Assembly: GCA_938015605.1 (NCBI GenBank)
Contig: CALLPO010000027.1
Span: 1-7,084 of the forward strand
Length of the DNA: 7,084 nucleotides
Direction of reading: 5' to 3'
Source: an uncultured Candidatus Altimarinota bacterium
GTDB lineage: Bacteria > Patescibacteriota > Gracilibacteria > BD1-5 > UBA6164
Part shown: piece by piece, positions 6,201 through 7,084 of the stretch
Layout of the letters: each line of letters begins with the position of its first letter
How positions within the stretch are numbered: position 1 is the first letter of the stretch
Made by a program: the position numbers and the translations under genes
The notes under the pieces: model-generated
What the model saw: only the letters and a program-made list of their open reading frames with translations
Told to the model about the DNA's origin: nothing
Database searches by the model: none

Positions 6201-7084
6201 ATGTTAAGAACACATACATGTAGTGAATTAAAAAAAGAAAATGTTGGGGAAGAAGTGAAACTATCTTGATGGGTAAGTAATAGAAGAGATCATGGAGGAA
6301 TTATTTTTATTGATCTTCGTGATAGATATTGACTGACTCAAGTTGTTTTTGATCCAAAAGATAATAAAGATGCTTGGGAATTAGCTGACACTTTTAGAAG
6401 TGAATATGTAATTAAAGTAACTTGATCTGTAAGAGCAAGACCAGAATGACAAGCAAATCCAAATATGGTTACTTGAGAAATTGAGGTAATTATTGATAAT
6501 AATGTAGAGATTTTAAGTAAATCAAAAACTCCTCCTTTTGACTTAGATGAACATCATGCTCAATCTAATGAAGAAATTAGATATAAACATAGATATATAG
6601 ATTTAAGAAGAAAGAAGGTTTTAGATAATGTGAAATTCAGATCAAAATTTCTACATTTTACAAGAAACTGGTTTGTAGAAAGAGATTTTTTAGATGTTCA
6701 AACTCCAATTTTTACTGCAAGTTCTCCAGAAGGAGCAAGAGATTTTGTTATTCCTTCAAGACTTAATCCAGGAAAATTTTATGCTCTTCCTCAAGCACCG
6801 CAACAATATAAACAACTATTAATGGTTGGGTGAATTGATAAATATTTTCAAGTAGCCCCTTGTTTTAGAGATGAAGATCCTAGAGCGGATAGACATTCTT
6901 GTGAGTTTTATCAAATTGATTGTGAAATGAGTTTTGTTGAACAAGATGACATATTTGAAGTAGTTGAGAATTTTTTAACTGATTCAGTTGCTAATTTATC
7001 TGAAAAGACAATTTTGGATTCAAAGTTCTATTCAATGACTTTTGAGGAAGCTATGGAAACATATGGTTCAGATAAACCAGATCT
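6201..7084 (+). CDS. aspS: Aspartyl-tRNA synthetase, bacterial type, probably non-discriminating (3'-partial)
   Basis: The first 294 residues are present. An N-terminal OB-fold anticodon-binding domain (about 1-105) carries LSGWVSNRRDHGG and FIDLRDRYGLTQVVFDP. The class II catalytic core follows: RYIDLRRKK, SSPEGARDF at 174-182, GKFYALPQAPQQYKQLLM, motif 2 FRDEDPRADR at 222-231 and EFYQIDCEMSFV. The window ends at GSDKPDL, before the rest of the bacterial insertion domain and motif 3. The enzyme charges tRNA-Asp with aspartate. His31 and Gly83 match positions that, as I recall, distinguish non-discriminating AspRS (also charging tRNA-Asn for later amidation by GatCAB) from the E. coli type. 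The wording of several motifs is closest to alphaproteobacterial AspRS. The start follows a structured leader, and no Shine-Dalgarno is seen. Six in-frame TGA codons are read as Gly, including the Gly of GWV at 6267-6269. Confidence 0.95.

Overview
The window comes from a bacterium that reads UGA as glycine (genetic code 25), as in Candidatus Gracilibacteria and Absconditabacteria (SR1) of the Patescibacteria/CPR. This is read directly from the sequence. Every long gene is broken by in-frame TGA, and in recognisable proteins these TGAs fall where the family has a conserved glycine: the GWV motif of AspRS, the glycine after the Walker A lysine of PPK2, and the GYRD motif of the RelA/SpoT-like domain. 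TAA and TAG remain stops. The DNA is very AT-rich, intergenic gaps are short, and no gene start shows a convincing Shine-Dalgarno sequence. The sequence does not decide between the two phyla.

Layout. (1) Bases 1-2197 (+) hold the 3' part of a large gene, at least 731 codons. Its C-terminal third resembles a RelA/SpoT nucleotidyltransferase domain; the rest is unrecognised. (2) Bases 2214-3812 hold two paralogous exported SLH-like proteins (192 and 199 aa). A stand-alone AroQ-type chorismate mutase (89 aa) lies between them, starting 3 nt after the first. (3) Bases 3837-4564 hold a terminator/promoter overlap and lexA, the SOS repressor, with its self-cleavage residues intact. (4) A near-perfect 21-bp hairpin at 4580-4622 separates lexA from a convergent polyphosphate kinase 2 gene (complement 4627-5790). 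That protein has an unusual coiled-coil N-terminal extension of about 130 residues. (5) Bases 5791-6200 are a divergent intergenic region with a promoter for each side. (6) Bases 6201-7084 are the 5' part of aspS, which runs off the window.

The most interesting observation is the aspS leader. It has a promoter, a structured RNA of about 150 nt, the sequence GGTGGCACC inside a hairpin with the architecture of a T-box antiterminator, and then an intrinsic terminator just before the aspS start. The base after TGG is C, which would pair with discriminator G73 of tRNA-Asp (or tRNA-Asn). The only aspartate codon in the upstream leader (GAC, 6044-6046) falls in a predicted loop. If correct, this is a tRNA-sensing riboswitch in a code-25 CPR bacterium, outside the groups where T-boxes are usually described.

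The genes do not form one pathway. Several relate to stress or nucleotide signalling: a RelA/SpoT-like domain, the SOS repressor and polyphosphate/nucleotide phosphotransfer. The SLH-like pair belongs to the cell surface.
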